A stretch of 64,000 nucleotides of DNA from positions 24,803,859 to 24,867,858 of the forward strand of contig NC_091130.1 of NCBI RefSeq assembly GCF_040183065.1, read 5' to 3'. The translations under genes were made by a program, and so were the position numbers. Source of the DNA: Periplaneta americana (Eukaryota; Arthropoda; Insecta; Blattodea; Blattidae). Shown here in pieces: positions 41,761 through 53,134 of this stretch. Position 1 is the stretch's first letter. The number at the start of each line of letters is the position of its first letter. The notes below the pieces were generated by a model. The model had not been told where the DNA came from, searched no databases, and saw only the letters and a program-made list of their open reading frames with translations.

Positions 41761-43620
41761 TTTTTGAAGAAAGAAAAAACAGACTATCTTGTTTCACATT
41801 CAGGTCATGATTATTACTAACAAGGAAGGCTCACTAGGCGATAATGGATTTTCACAACGATTGATCACTCATTTGTTCCATTTGAAATTAAAAACCTCCC
41901 TATAAATTTCTACATACGGAAAGGGCCTAATTTTCGAGATATGATTTTTTTTCAAATACATCAGTCCCGAGCTATAACAACTAATACAAACAGTGCTATG
42001 TGCTAAACTTATCAGGTAATAAATATCATCTAGCTGCATACCGTACTGTCAAAATCTCCTGAAATAATATAAGTTATGGAAATTACAAATCAGATATAGC
42101 CTAATATCGTATAATTTTCATGAAAGTGGCTATAGAATAGTCTATGAAGAAATGATAAGGTAATGTAAGTATACCTGAAATTACCCATTGTACTGATCAC
42201 AGTAGTGGAAGTTGTTGTAAAAATGCTCAAAACATAGTGGAACTTTTCACCACGAACACTTAAGAAAATGTTTCTCACAATCAGCTTTAGAGCAGTTCTG
42301 TACATCAAAGTGAAAACAGAATTCTATAGGAGTGACGAATTTATCAGGTTTGTTGTCAAGGTACCCGGCTTTATGACAGCCATAAATTGTTTAAACATAT
42401 TCATATATCCAGGAGATGAAAACTTATTATGTGTTAAGGACTGCAATTTTATCACATTATGTACGAAAGGCAGTAACAATATCATGGCTACATTATTTAA
42501 TTTACTTTTCAACTTATTTCATAAACAAAATTTGTAAGAAAGAGGTACCGTACATTAGAATCGATTTCAAGTGAATCACCATTCAATGTTATTTTTTAAC
42601 TGAAACCCACCAATTGCTTAGTAAAAATTGTTATATTTTATGTTCTCTATTCTTTGGTTGACTGTCACAGATTCTGAGTAATAAAAAATTCTTCGAATAG
42701 TTTAGAAGAAATTGCTTTACATAGGGAGCATACCCTTATCAGTTTTTCGGAGTTACGGAAGCTAAAAACTTGTAGCCTACATAAAAAATCTCTAGATATA
42801 TATTTTTGCAGTAACACAAGGCTTCCTCTTTTCAATACTTATGATTATGAAGCGAAATTAAGAAATTTAATTTTAAAATGTGTGAAACGAGACAAGCTTT
42901 CTAATTCTTTATAATTCATAAACAAGATACAGAAGTAGAGTAAATACATCAAATGTGACATTTCGAAGATCAGTTAAAAGTTGTATAACAAAAATACGGA
43001 AATAGTAATCGAAAAATCAGTGAGGACTTGGAAATATTTGCAATAACCTACAATAGAAACACATACCTACGTACTTAGAAAGATCATCTTAAAGAAGGAA
43101 CTAAAAATAATCAAACCAAATTTTACACTATGAGTGAAGCGAATAAAAATGTAAGCAATGTTGATACTGCTATTTTTTAAGTAAATAGACCTACTTGCAT
43201 TCTAGTGTCGAATATTTCACTATGCACTTCTATTTATTAGTAAGTACTGCAAAGTTAAGGAAGTACTAGTATAATTAGTACTTACTGAGTTTAATCATTA
43301 CCGTTACTTACTTAAGAATAAATTTGAATAAAAGTAATTATTTATTTGTTTACGCCAGTAAGTACTATGAAATTTTCAAGTACGATACAGACCATGCTTA
43401 TGTTTTAAAGTATTTGTAATATATCATTGATGATTAGAGCTTTTATGAGAGTAAGAAGGCATAAAGTGTACAGAGAGCTAATCAGGATTCGATGAGAAGA
43501 TTACTACAAACAACCTAAAATAAAAAGTAGAGTAGAATTAACTAACCTTAAAAAATAGAAGGAAAATATTCTTATTCTACTAAAAATACAATAAGGTGTA
43601 ATCAGTAACACAATAATAAT
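41761..43620. other. Mostly unassigned
   Basis: 41872-41965 on the minus strand resembles 29725-29810 (unnamed dispersed repeat). The remainder, including short frames around 42100-42540, shows no recognisable gene. Confidence 0.5.
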
Positions 43621-43621
43621 T

Positions 43622-43670
<49 letters not shown>

Positions 43671-43672
43671 GG
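43621..43672. repeat. (AAT)n microsatellite
   Basis: About 16 trinucleotide copies. Confidence 0.9.
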
Positions 43673-44279
43673 CCTAAATGAAATTCTTCACTACAAAATT
43701 TAATTCTTTCAAATTAGCCAATAAATAATACGGTAACAATTTGTCAATAAATTAAATTAACAAACCGATACGTGCCTACAGATAAAATTTCTATAACTAA
43801 TACAAATTCTTTAAAATTATGGAACAAAAAAACGAATAAAATGAAGGAAAATAATCAGGCCTATTCTTATTTCTAATTCTTTGGTTACATTCACGAAGAA
43901 AAATGTGAATTGGTTTACATCTTAGGCTACTTCTTCGAAGAAAGTAATTTAACACGAAGAAGTGCCTTAACAAAGAAACAGAACACACAGAAATTTCTGT
44001 TAGATTTTTAGTGATCGTAGCTATCAAATTGTTGTTGCTAAAGATAAACCTTATTGGTGTTCACCGCAAAACAAAATGAAATTCGAAATTGAGTATGATT
44101 CTCTTTACTTACATATTTCCTAAGTCAGAACTCACACTGAATAACTAAAGTTAATTAAATTAGCACTCAAAATAATTCAATTCTTTTTTTAGTTCTTTAA
44201 ATTAAAACTGAGGTTATATACATTGCATAAACACTGTTGACGGTTTTAAAAAAACATGGCCGACTTTAAGTAATAAATA
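43673..44279. other. No supported feature
   Basis: AT-rich sequence with no recognised element. Confidence 0.5.
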
Positions 44280-44504
44280 GAGTGAAGGTTGGTAATATTG
44301 TGATACTACTGTAATAATATTATGATAATTCTTTTTGAGAATAATTTACAAATCAATTTTTTGCCTCAACGTATTAAGGGAATGTTCGTGGACAAGTTTC
44401 TACACAAAACCGGTTCTTCTCTCGCTCAGTAACATTGCAAAAAATTCTCAAAAAATACTATCATAACATTATTATTAGTATCACAACATTATCAACCTTT
44501 ACCC
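44280..44504. mobile_element. Palindromic MITE, TA flanks
   Basis: Arms of about 65 bp, gagtgaaggttggtaatatt at the left and, reverse-complemented, gggtaaaggttgataatgtt at the right, roughly 85% alike. TA at 44278-44279 and 44505-44506. The centre includes acacaaaaccggttcttctc. No coding. Confidence 0.75.
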
Positions 44505-44506
44505 TA

Positions 44507-45016
44507 TTTGTAAAAATCATAGTCCATCACATGTAGTTTGCACAACTGAATAGAAAGTAGTTACTGGAGTTTATCCAGTACTGACTTACAAGAACTAGTA
44601 AAAGATTATTCAGACAAAATTTAGAAAAAACTATGCCATTAAGTTGTAAGTATCATCTAGCAGTAATTACTAGTACTAGTAGTAATACTTAATACTACTA
44701 GTACTTATCTACATAATTTTTATTCTTAACATATAAAACCGGAGAACATGACAGAACTATGAAACAAGTTGTTAAGTAAAAACAGATCCAAGAAACTAAC
44801 TTACTGTTATGACAAGTGTTGTATTGCATGTTTCTACGTATTCACTACATTTTTTGTAGTCTAGTGATATTTATTATATTTTATCTGTTTTTGTTTTTAT
44901 TATATTTCCCGATAATGGTATGTCTATCATGTGATAATTTGAGCTACTTATAATCGTAATTTTCTTTGTTGTGTGTACCTACTAAATATTGTGTTAATTG
45001 TATGCTTTGTACTTTA
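44507..45016. other. No supported feature
   Basis: AT-rich sequence with a cluster of ctagtactagtagt near 44672-44700 (short palindromes). Confidence 0.45.
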
Positions 45017-45017
45017 T

Positions 45018-45058
<41 letters not shown>

Positions 45059-45081
45059 CATCATCATCATCATCACGTAAA
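45017..45081. repeat. (ATT)n-(ATC)n microsatellite
   Basis: Trinucleotide repeat changing from TTA to TCA units. Confidence 0.9.
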
Positions 45082-46466
45082 ACAACCTCCCAAAAATTTA
45101 ATTATTCTCTTAATAATGTCATAATTACTAGAAAAGATAGAATTACAGATCTTGGTGTCTTTCTTGAACTCAGGGATATAGAAGTCATCGGATTAATGGT
45201 GGGCGCTAGAGGGACCATAACAAAACAATTTGTGTCATTCTGTCATAAATTTGGAGTCCCAAAAACAAAAATTAAGGAAATTTCTATGATAGCTTTGAAG
45301 GGTTCTCTGCAGATTTTACGGCGACACTTGTACTTCAATTCAAATTACAGTTGAATTTTCTCAGTCAATTTTTTTATCTGTATTTTTATAAATTTTCATT
45401 ATGTGAAATATTATCTACTGCAGATTTTAGTTTCTTGTAAACAAATTTCTTGTAAGACATTTTTAATGTCACTTTAAATGTTACTGTTTAACATTCTTTG
45501 TCTTAGGCAACCTCACCAAGTTGAGGAAGATTTATTTATTTATTTATTTAAATTATATTTCCATGATCATGTGCAATATATTTATACCCATTCATTAAGA
45601 ACGCTTGGTCTAATTAGATCTATAACTTATTCTTTTTCTACTCCTATGTGTCTATTAATTTTATGTAATATATAGGTCAGATCAAAGCTTGAATATGCAT
45701 CTGTTGTATGAAACTCCATTACTTCCACTGCCTCGTCTAAATTGGAGAATATTCAAAGACAATTTATTTCATTTTGTTCTTATAGATTTTTACCTAATTC
45801 TGATGATTACGAGGTTAACTGTAAATAGTTTAATTGCTGTAGTTTATTTGCCAGACGTCAGGATCTTGATTATTTATTTTTTTGTAAAGTCCTTAAGGGT
45901 GATATTGATTGTGAATCTTTCCTAAGCAATATCAGTCTTCGTATTCCTGCTAAGGGTTTAAGATTTCATAAATTGATTTACAACAGAAATTCTAAATCTC
46001 TCTCTCCGGTCTGCAGGTGTATAAAATATACTAATATTTACATGACTATAACTTGGATCCATTTAATGAGTAGTTATACTTTGGGAGTTTTATATCCGTT
46101 TAATTTATGTATTTTGTTTAAATATGTAATATAACATTATTCTCGTTATCTTTTATATTATTTTGTGGTTTATTCATTTATATGATTCCATCTTTTCATT
46201 TTCAATTACAATTACTTTTGTCATTATTTTATGTATTTTAGTCATCCATTTTATTCTGTCCATTCGATGTCATTATTGTCGTTAATTATAATTATTGTCT
46301 TTATGTATAATAATTATTTTATGCACTTTTATTGTGATTTTTGTCATTATTAATTTTGTCATATTGTAATTATGCTTTGTGCTGAACTGTTATTGGCCTC
46401 TGGTTGTTGTACAGCACAATAAATAATAGTAAATAAATAAATAAATACATAAATAAATAAGTAAAT
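45082..46466 (+). pseudogene. Jockey-like LINE C-terminus, interrupted, with AAAT tail
   Basis: The first piece (45082-45167) reads NNVIITRKDRITDLGVFL, the post-RT segment of jockey elements. The second (from about 45546) reads FHDHVQYIYTHSLRTLGLIR and SKLEYASVV, with stops and frame changes by about 45830. A 3' UTR ends in a gtacagcacaataaataata segment and an AAAT tail at 46432-46466. The two pieces are separated by another retroelement end (45168-45545). Confidence 0.75.
45168..45545 (+). mobile_element. 3' end of a second retroelement nested in the jockey fragment
   Basis: Contains IEVIGLMVGARGTITKQF and a KGSLQILRRHLY segment, a C-terminal signature I recognise from arthropod RT-containing ORFs, with a stop at 45352-45354. 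A 3' UTR and a TTTA tail follow (45528-45550), after which the jockey frame resumes. The layout shows insertion of one retroelement into another. Confidence 0.65.
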
Positions 46467-46748
46467 CATAATTATTGTTATTATTATTATTATCATTATT
46501 ATTATTATTGTCTCTTAATTTTATACTTTGTAAGTCTTATTTATTTTGAACTTACTTTTCACATTTTATTATCCCTTTTTCCTTTCTTTCTATATGTTAT
46601 ATATTGTAACTCATTTTTACTGACTTGTTGTCTACATTTATTATGATTATCTAGTTCAGTTTTTTGTGCGGTATTTTGTAAATTTGTAGAGTTTTACTCC
46701 TGGTTCGGTGTTAGAGAAGGCCGTATGAGTCTGTCAGATTAAATATAC

Positions 46749-46800
<52 letters not shown>

Positions 46801-46884
46801 GTCTCATATTTTTATACTTGGTATGTCTCATTTATTTTGAACTTAGTGTTCATATTATTAATTAATATTATGTTCAATTTTATT
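46467..46884 (+). mobile_element. LINE-3 3' UTR with ATT tail, first copy
   Basis: Shares ctgacttgttgtctacat, ttttgtgcggtattttgtaa and gaaggccgtatg with the copy at 47585-47862. A TTA/ATT tail follows at about 46749-46803. A short stretch after the tail (gtctcatatttttatacttg) repeats the sequence before the UTR, a local duplication. Confidence 0.7.
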
Positions 46885-47805
46885 ACACAGAAGATTAATA
46901 AAAATTTGTCTGGCCAAAAGTATGGATTACCCACCAAATTTAATTCATACAGTTTTTAAAGTATTAACTATTGAAGAAATTTATAAATATAGTTTACTAA
47001 CTTACTACAACAGACATCAAATAAAACATAGGCTAAATCTAATCGACATGAATATCGTACTCGAAGGCAAAAGTCTACTTTCCCATTAATTAAGCCTAAA
47101 TGTCATACAAGTGCAGCTCTTAAACATGGTGCTAGTTTCGGCCCAAGACTTTATAATAAAATTGCAAATCATTTTCCAAATTTGAAATATTTAAAAATTG
47201 AAGCTTTTAAAAAATAAATGTATAAAATTATTCATGATGCATAATATTAACAAATGTTTTCCTTTACCTTTTATTTCTGTCGACTATATTCATATTTTTA
47301 TTGAATATCACTGGCTTCTGTCTGATTGTCAATTTACTTATATTAAATATGTTTTTTCTGTCTCTTTCTCTTCCTTATTATTTTTTTTTTGCTCTCGTGT
47401 GTTATTTATTGATTTGAATTAAGTTACTTGCTATATTTAGTAATCTTCCTTGTAAATTTCATGTTATATTATTGACTAAGACCACACCGCACACGAGTCT
47501 GGTTCTTACGGTAGTGGCTAAAAACATTTCGTTTTATAAATTTAATTTGTACTCACTAGCTAGCTAGCTAGTTAAAATAAATAAAATGAAATACTTTATT
47601 ATGTCTCTTCCTTTCTTTCTGTGTTATAGGCTAATATTATTACTCATTTCTGCTGACTTGTTGTCTACATTGTATTATGGTTATCTAATTCAGTTTTTTT
47701 TGTGCGGTATTTTGTAAATTTGTAGAGATTTTTGTATTGCAGTTTTACTCCTAGTTGAGTGTTAAAGAAGGCCGTATGGTCTTAACTCTGTCAGGTTAAA
47801 TAAAC

Positions 47806-47862
<57 letters not shown>
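46885..47862 (+). pseudogene. LINE-3 C-terminus and 3' UTR with ATT tail
   Basis: CLAKSMDYPPNLIHTVFKVL then, in another frame, a block with SAALKHGASFGPRLYNKI: the pattern of LINE post-RT regions (an RT-proximal QKR-type helix, then FGPRLYN near the C-terminus). The frame changes near 47055. The 3' UTR ends aactctgtcaggttaaataa followed by (ATT)n at 47805-47862. It is 5'-truncated and inactive. Confidence 0.75.
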
Positions 47863-49050
47863 ACGAATAACGATATGATGTCTACACTTGCAAAAAACAA
47901 TTAAGTTTATTAGGCCTAAAATATGACAGCATTTCATCGTAACTTTACAAGATGTAACTCTAGGTTCAAGTTGGTAATAAAACCACTGATCAAAAATCAA
48001 GTCAATATATCAGACGGTATCCAGTCCCACGTAGACAGATGCGGAGACAGGTGGAAGAGCCAGCTTTTTATATTCACTAATGAGAGAAACTGAAGTCGAT
48101 GATACAACTCCATAAGAACCGCAACCTTAAAACATGTCATTACCAATCTGTGACAAAATTACAGTAATTCAGAATTTATTATGCAAGCTGGAAGCTGTTT
48201 ATATAACAGATAACATTCAAAGCACTCATAATTTTATGTCAAGCCTATTACGCCTATAGGCCTAACGGTATGATATTCATTAACTCTTGTCATTTTTTTG
48301 CCTTCAAAAGATACAACACACTAATACATTCAATTGAATACTCTGAAACAAATTGGTTAGAGTTTCGTATATTTTAATTAGTAATTACCCACCCTTGGAG
48401 ACGTTTGTTGTTTATATTTATTTTACACACGTTCACATAAAAATTCACCTAAACAGTTTGCAGAAACTGACGGTAGATGTCAGTAGAAGACGGGAAAAAG
48501 TGATAAGGGGGTTACCAAGTGGGTGGAAGGGGAGGGAAGTGTATGGGTGGGGGAAGGAAGAGGGAGGATATATTTAAAGTATTGGGGGTGGAGTCACCTG
48601 TGAGACACCTCAGAGTGGGAGAGGCTTGACTGACAGGTATATATATCTACAGTAAATATGTAATTACCAGCTTGCTGCCTTGTAATAAACTGAGCATTAG
48701 CCTTGTAGTGTGTGTCTCCGGCCATCGACATAAAAACCCATGTAGCACTCAGTCTACCCCTTTCTCGACTCTCCCATCCCTTTAATATCCCTCCAAGGTG
48801 ATGATATGGTAGCACCACGCCTTCACGGGAACAAGAAATGTAGGGGTCATAGCCTTTACTCTAATCTTGACTTGCAAGTGTATCAGCGAATGGTTGTCTT
48901 CCGCTGTAGCTGACTTGACTTAAGGATTTATTGACTGAAAATACTTCCTTCCACAGTCCTGCTTGTGTAAAAGTTATCGATTAGGTTAGGAGTTCGGTAA
49001 ACGTGGTCCGCATTGTGTTCGTGGCCCGATATTTTCTTACACGCACCATA
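47863..49050. other. Unassigned, with a G-rich stretch
   Basis: 48490-48600 is purine/G-rich on + (gggtggaaggggagggaagt, gtgggggaaggaagagggag). No gene or named repeat is seen. Confidence 0.5.
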
Positions 49051-50731
49051 AGGGGAGAGGATGGTATTTTTTTTTTTTAACTTTTTTCCTATTTGGTGTA
49101 ATAGTAATATACGTTACAAGAGCGGTATGTTGACGTTTTCATGGTCGAGGAAAAGATTGAAAAAGCGAAACGTAGTTGAGCTTTTTTAATTTCCGAGAAC
49201 ATGAAAACAAACATACCGCTCGTATATTGTACATTATTTTGTGCGAAGATCGTTTATTACATACCTGAAAGACGAATTTCTAATTAGTTGCAATGAAATC
49301 TCCATCTTGGTTTCTGTTTAATGACGCCAACTTCGGAACACCAAAATATCTTTCTTTAACATTGTTGCTGTAAAATGATTTCTGTGTTTACTATACTCCA
49401 GCAGGCCGTGATATACGTCTGTCTTTTTTTTTCCTCCAGTCTATAAATGCGAACTTAAAACAAACGGTAAGCTTACGTAATGATTTATTTTTCATTTCAA
49501 TATTTTAACAATATTATTTATATAACATATTGCAGTAATAACATCGGCATCTGGAATCTCGTTGATTTTTTCACGACTTCCTTAATGTTACTTGTATCAG
49601 AAATGCAATAAGTTTCGTGGAGTAGTAGATTTTACTTAATTTTTGCAAATATTTAAAAACAATAATTAACATTGCAATTTAGGTGAAATTGCAGTGATAA
49701 GTTTCCAATTTATAATTATTACTATGTTAAACGTCTCTAAAAATAATATGTTAAAAGCCTAAAGCAGTAAAGTGAATGTCGCGCTTAAGCGGTAAGAAGA
49801 GGGAAATTGTTATGTGTGTTACGTTGGGAATACTGAATGTGGTATTTCACACTTACCGCGTATTGGTTCTGTGCGGAAAACAAGCAAATACGCACGATCT
49901 CGCACAAAATTAATTTTTTGTATGTTGAGAGCTCATAGCTGTGGAAACTCAACCAAATAACAATATTTTGAAAAAAAAAAAATTATTTGGGGGCCCAAGT
50001 TTGAAAAAAATATACCCAATGCAGGATTGTACTAAACCCGTTTTTAAAGATAGATTCAAACAGTTTTTTGCAATGTATTTGCAAAAGCATGTTCTACAAA
50101 CTGTCTGTAACAGAATTTTGATATTAGTCCCTACGTTTGTAAAATAAACAATTAAAATTTAATAACAATTTTCTGATTTCCTTTCTTGCAAACAAACGGA
50201 CGTATTTCTTAAATTAAATCAATTAACAAAATTCTGTTATAAAGAAAAGTTTCCTAATAGTCTAAAGAATATGTGTTCTAAATTTCATGCACGTATCTTT
50301 AATAGTTCAGAAATTATATCCATTTTTGTTCGGCAATGTAGCAAAAAAAATGACGTTACTGGAAACCGATAAAAGCGGGAGTGTGATTTAAAAATCCATA
50401 GCGCAGGAAGTTTAAAAATGACGTCTCAACATCCGATAAGGGCACAAATATCCACAAAATGTTAACTTATGCAATGCATTCCACACGTCTCAAAGGGTTA
50501 TTTTAAAGAAAGAATTTTTTTTAATCTAATTTACCGGAAACAACAATAAAAGTGGGCGAGTGATTTAAAAATCCATAACGCAGGAAGTTTAAAAATTGCG
50601 ACTCAACATCCGATAAGGGCACAAATACCCTCAAAATGTTATGCTATGCATTCCACACATATCACAGAGTATTTTAAATATTTTTTTTTTAATTTACTCA
50701 TTTTTCACCAAAAAATACCATCCTCTCCCCT
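49051..50731. mobile_element. 1.68-kb TA-flanked element, family uncertain
   Basis: A 22-bp inverted repeat, aggggagaggatggtatttt plus tt, begins at 49051 and its complement ends at 50731. TA lies on both sides (49049-49050 and 50732-50733). No transposase is recognised. The longest internal frame (49941-50147, 68 aa) has no family. A strong hairpin is at 49120-49221. About 175-180 bp are tandemly duplicated near 50361 and 50536 (shared ccataacgcaggaagtttaa-type text). The ends resemble those of the MITE at 21344 (ggggagag). Confidence 0.75.
49120..49221. repeat. Hairpin with inner hairpin
   Basis: gagcggtatgtt...gttttcatg (49120-49143) pairs with catgaaaacaaacataccgc (49200 on). Between them attgaaaaagc pairs with gcttttttaat. 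Together this is a near-continuous 100-bp stem-loop inside the 49051 element. Confidence 0.75.
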
Positions 50732-50733
50732 TA

Positions 50734-51810
50734 AAATCTTCAATGAAAGTGAAGCTTATAATCAACAAATAAGTTTTACTTTCTCATTATATGAAGTATA
50801 TAATAAAATACTGTGATTCAACAAAATAATTCACTTAAGAGACATCTCGTGGAATTAGACATTTTCAGCATACCTGAGGCGGACAAAATAATTTTGGTCG
50901 TGTTTTTCTGCCGAAGTCTCTAGGAACTTCTACTTCTGACAAAGCTCTTTAGGAAATTCCAGTTTTCACTTTCGTAATACAGTTAGGCCTACATCTAGAA
51001 ATAACTATGGTTCTTTAGGAAATTCTAGTTTTAACTAATATAGCCTAATTAAGTTAGATTTAGAAATAACTGATTGTCATTAGTAAAAACCCGTTGTAAC
51101 GATTTCAAGTAAGATGCAACTCATCCTCCAGTTGGTATAGGACAGTCATGTCTAAAAATCCCATAGGTGCAAGCGCGCGCTTTAGAGCTCAGGAGAGCCT
51201 GAGAGCTTTACAGCGGAAAGGAGACAGGCGAGAGAGGTGGTATATGCCGCTTCTGTCGAGGTATGAACAGAGATGGACAGCATTGATGCAATGGCTAAAG
51301 GGAAGAGAACTTATTAATACTGTATCCATGTTAATTTTTAGATTTGTGTGAGAAGTAAAAGTCCATTATAAGAATATAAGTTTTAATTGTAATGCTCATT
51401 TTTCATAAGCGTACTTTATTATTTAAAAAAAAATATTTCCTCAACTTTTTTACTGAAAAGTGAAATTTTCAGACAAGTATGTTTATTTAGAGCCTTACAG
51501 ATACTGCAACAGTGTTTTCGTAAGTCTAATATATTGTAAACACGTATTACTGAAGATAGTGTATTACAAATTTTGAAAATATTCGCATACAAATCAATTA
51601 ACAAAGCAACTACTGTTACATCATAAACAATATATGTGTGTCCACATTGTATAAACGTCAGCTCTACAGCTTCAACAGATTTCGAGAAAGTAATTTAATA
51701 TTCTGATGATAGGAAGTTACGCACCAATATCACCTTAAAAGCATAATAAGATAAGAGTTGACCTAAGTTGATGGTCGCACAACACATATATACCGATTTC
51801 TCCTAAACTA
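50734..51810. other. Unassigned, with a short duplication and a GC-rich hairpin
   Basis: ctctttaggaaattccagtt (about 50943) and ttctttaggaaattctagtt (about 51010) head a diverged local duplication. 51165-51300 is GC-richer, with ctcagg/cctgag pairing near 51190-51205, and contains a 67-codon open frame of no known family. Confidence 0.45.
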
Positions 51811-51959
51811 CGAGGATCATTTCATAAATAATGCACAGGTTGGCAGAACTCTGAAGTGGATGACGCAACACCAATGAAAATTACGTCAGTTATAGTTGAA
51901 GGATTGAGGAAGAAGCACGTATGTTCATTTTGTCCATGGCATGCTCTGTGTTTAGGTAA

Positions 51960-52190
51960 CGAGAGCTAGAAATGGAGCCTACATGTGTCTCGGGTACTAT
52001 GACAATTGAAGACTAAAGATCAAATCTCTCTCCCACAGAAATCCACACTTCCGCAGTACTTTGAGTGGAGTTTGTGGTGAACTTACAGTGGACCATAATA
52101 CAGTTTCTTAATGTGCTACTCGTTTTGGTGATGGTCCTGTCAGCAAGTTTGCAATGTCTAGGCGTTTCTGCTTCCGTTCAGCAGTCAAGC
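51960..52190 (+). pseudogene. Mariner transposase N-terminal relic, plus strand
   Basis: Readable pieces include SGVCGELTVDHNTVS and a following TRFGDGPVS in one frame (52053-52145), parallel to the minus-strand copy. Stops and deletions are frequent; the DD34D catalytic region is missing. Confidence 0.65.
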
Positions 52191-52546
52191 AATGAGGGAC
52201 CCATCGTGCAGAAATGTTTCTCTTCTTTCTTTGTCAAAATAAGGAATACTAAATTTGGTGAAATACTCGTAGCTTCTGAAAGCACCTTACACGTCACTCG
52301 ACGATCTTCTTGAAGAGCATCCGCCACTAGTTTCACACTTTGTTCATGTGTTGACGTTTTCGGCCTTCCTGGTCTTGCATCATCGTCTAAACTGACACGA
52401 AAACGAGTAGCCCATCGGGAAACTCCACTACGGTCCACTGTAAGCTCACCACAAACTCCGCTCCGCTGTGGATTTCTGTAAGATTTTGTCACATAAAGAT
52501 TCCAACTTTGGTCTTCAATCGTCAAAGTACCCGAGACATATCCCAT
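52178..52546 (-). pseudogene. Mariner transposase N-terminal region, minus strand
   Basis: A 122-codon frame containing GVSRWATRFRVSLDDDARPG, RPKTSTHEQSVKLVADALQE and DRRVTCKVLSEATSIS, the linker and second helix-turn-helix of irritans-type mariner transposases, where RVSLDD.PRPGRPKTS is typical. After LVFLILTKK the homology weakens (expected KRKISARWVP-like block is shifted) and the frame stops. No catalytic aspartates are present. The upstream first HTH is only partly readable. Confidence 0.8.
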
Positions 52547-52560
52547 TTCTAGCTCTAGGC

Positions 52561-52937
52561 TACGTAGATATTAATTTTGGTCCTACAGAATTTATCTGTT
52601 ACGGTAACAATGGTAATTACAGGAGAAAAATTCGCTCCGGCGCCGGGATTGAACCCGGGTCCTTGCTTACGTACCAAGCGCTCTACCCAGTGAGCTACGC
52701 CGAAGTTCAATCCAAATCATAGGATCGAATCTCCCTTCTCTAGTGTTTTTCCCTTTGTGGCCTTACTCCATGTTCGACATAACTTATGTGTTGACATATA
52801 TTAAGTTAACTGCCATTATACAAGGAGCGCACTCAATTGAGTGACTTGGTGGCGGAGATTTCACAGTAATATGCACTGCTGGGCGAAGAATCTACTTACA
52901 GAATAATTTTTGGTCCTACAGAATATATCTGTTGAAT
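52561..52937 (-). mobile_element. tRNA-SINE (family D relative) between 29-bp direct repeats
   Basis: On the minus strand (52705 down to 52612): an A-box-like tagctcactgggtagag, B box ggttcaatccc, then gccggagcgaatttttctcc, matching the junction of the 15.3-kb SINEs. The region 52601-52903 is bracketed by aattttggtcctacagaatt/a-type direct repeats (52572-52600 and 52904-52933), a possible long target duplication. No functional tRNA: the anticodon arm does not form a standard stem and loop. Confidence 0.65.
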
Positions 52938-53134
52938 ATGAATATGGAACATGTCAAACAATTTTAATAGTACTACAAAGTCTTAATTCATAGTCACAGT
53001 CTAGTTGAAATATATGCAGAAGAATTTTACAATATATAGTACAACACAAGAGGTTAGTATCGATGTTGAATGCCATAAATTTCCTGCAGAATAGAAGGTG
53101 TGAGAAATTGGGTACGCCTACTTCTTTAAATTGG

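Larger units (their letters stand above)
51811..52560. mobile_element. Mariner fragments in head-to-head inverted arrangement
   Basis: Left part (+): a terminus cgaggatcatttcataaata after TA (51809-51810), then a decayed transposase start. Right part (-): the transposase N-terminus again (52178-52546), so the two starts face outward and the interiors meet near 52180. Matching text: ctagaaatgg...gtgtctcgggtactatgac on the left against its complement near 52520-52555. No right-hand terminus is visible. Confidence 0.75.

Noticed and set aside
48480-48600. G-quadruplex candidates in the G-rich stretch
   Set aside because: Runs of GGG exist but spacing is irregular and no regulatory context is visible; not enough to report as a feature.
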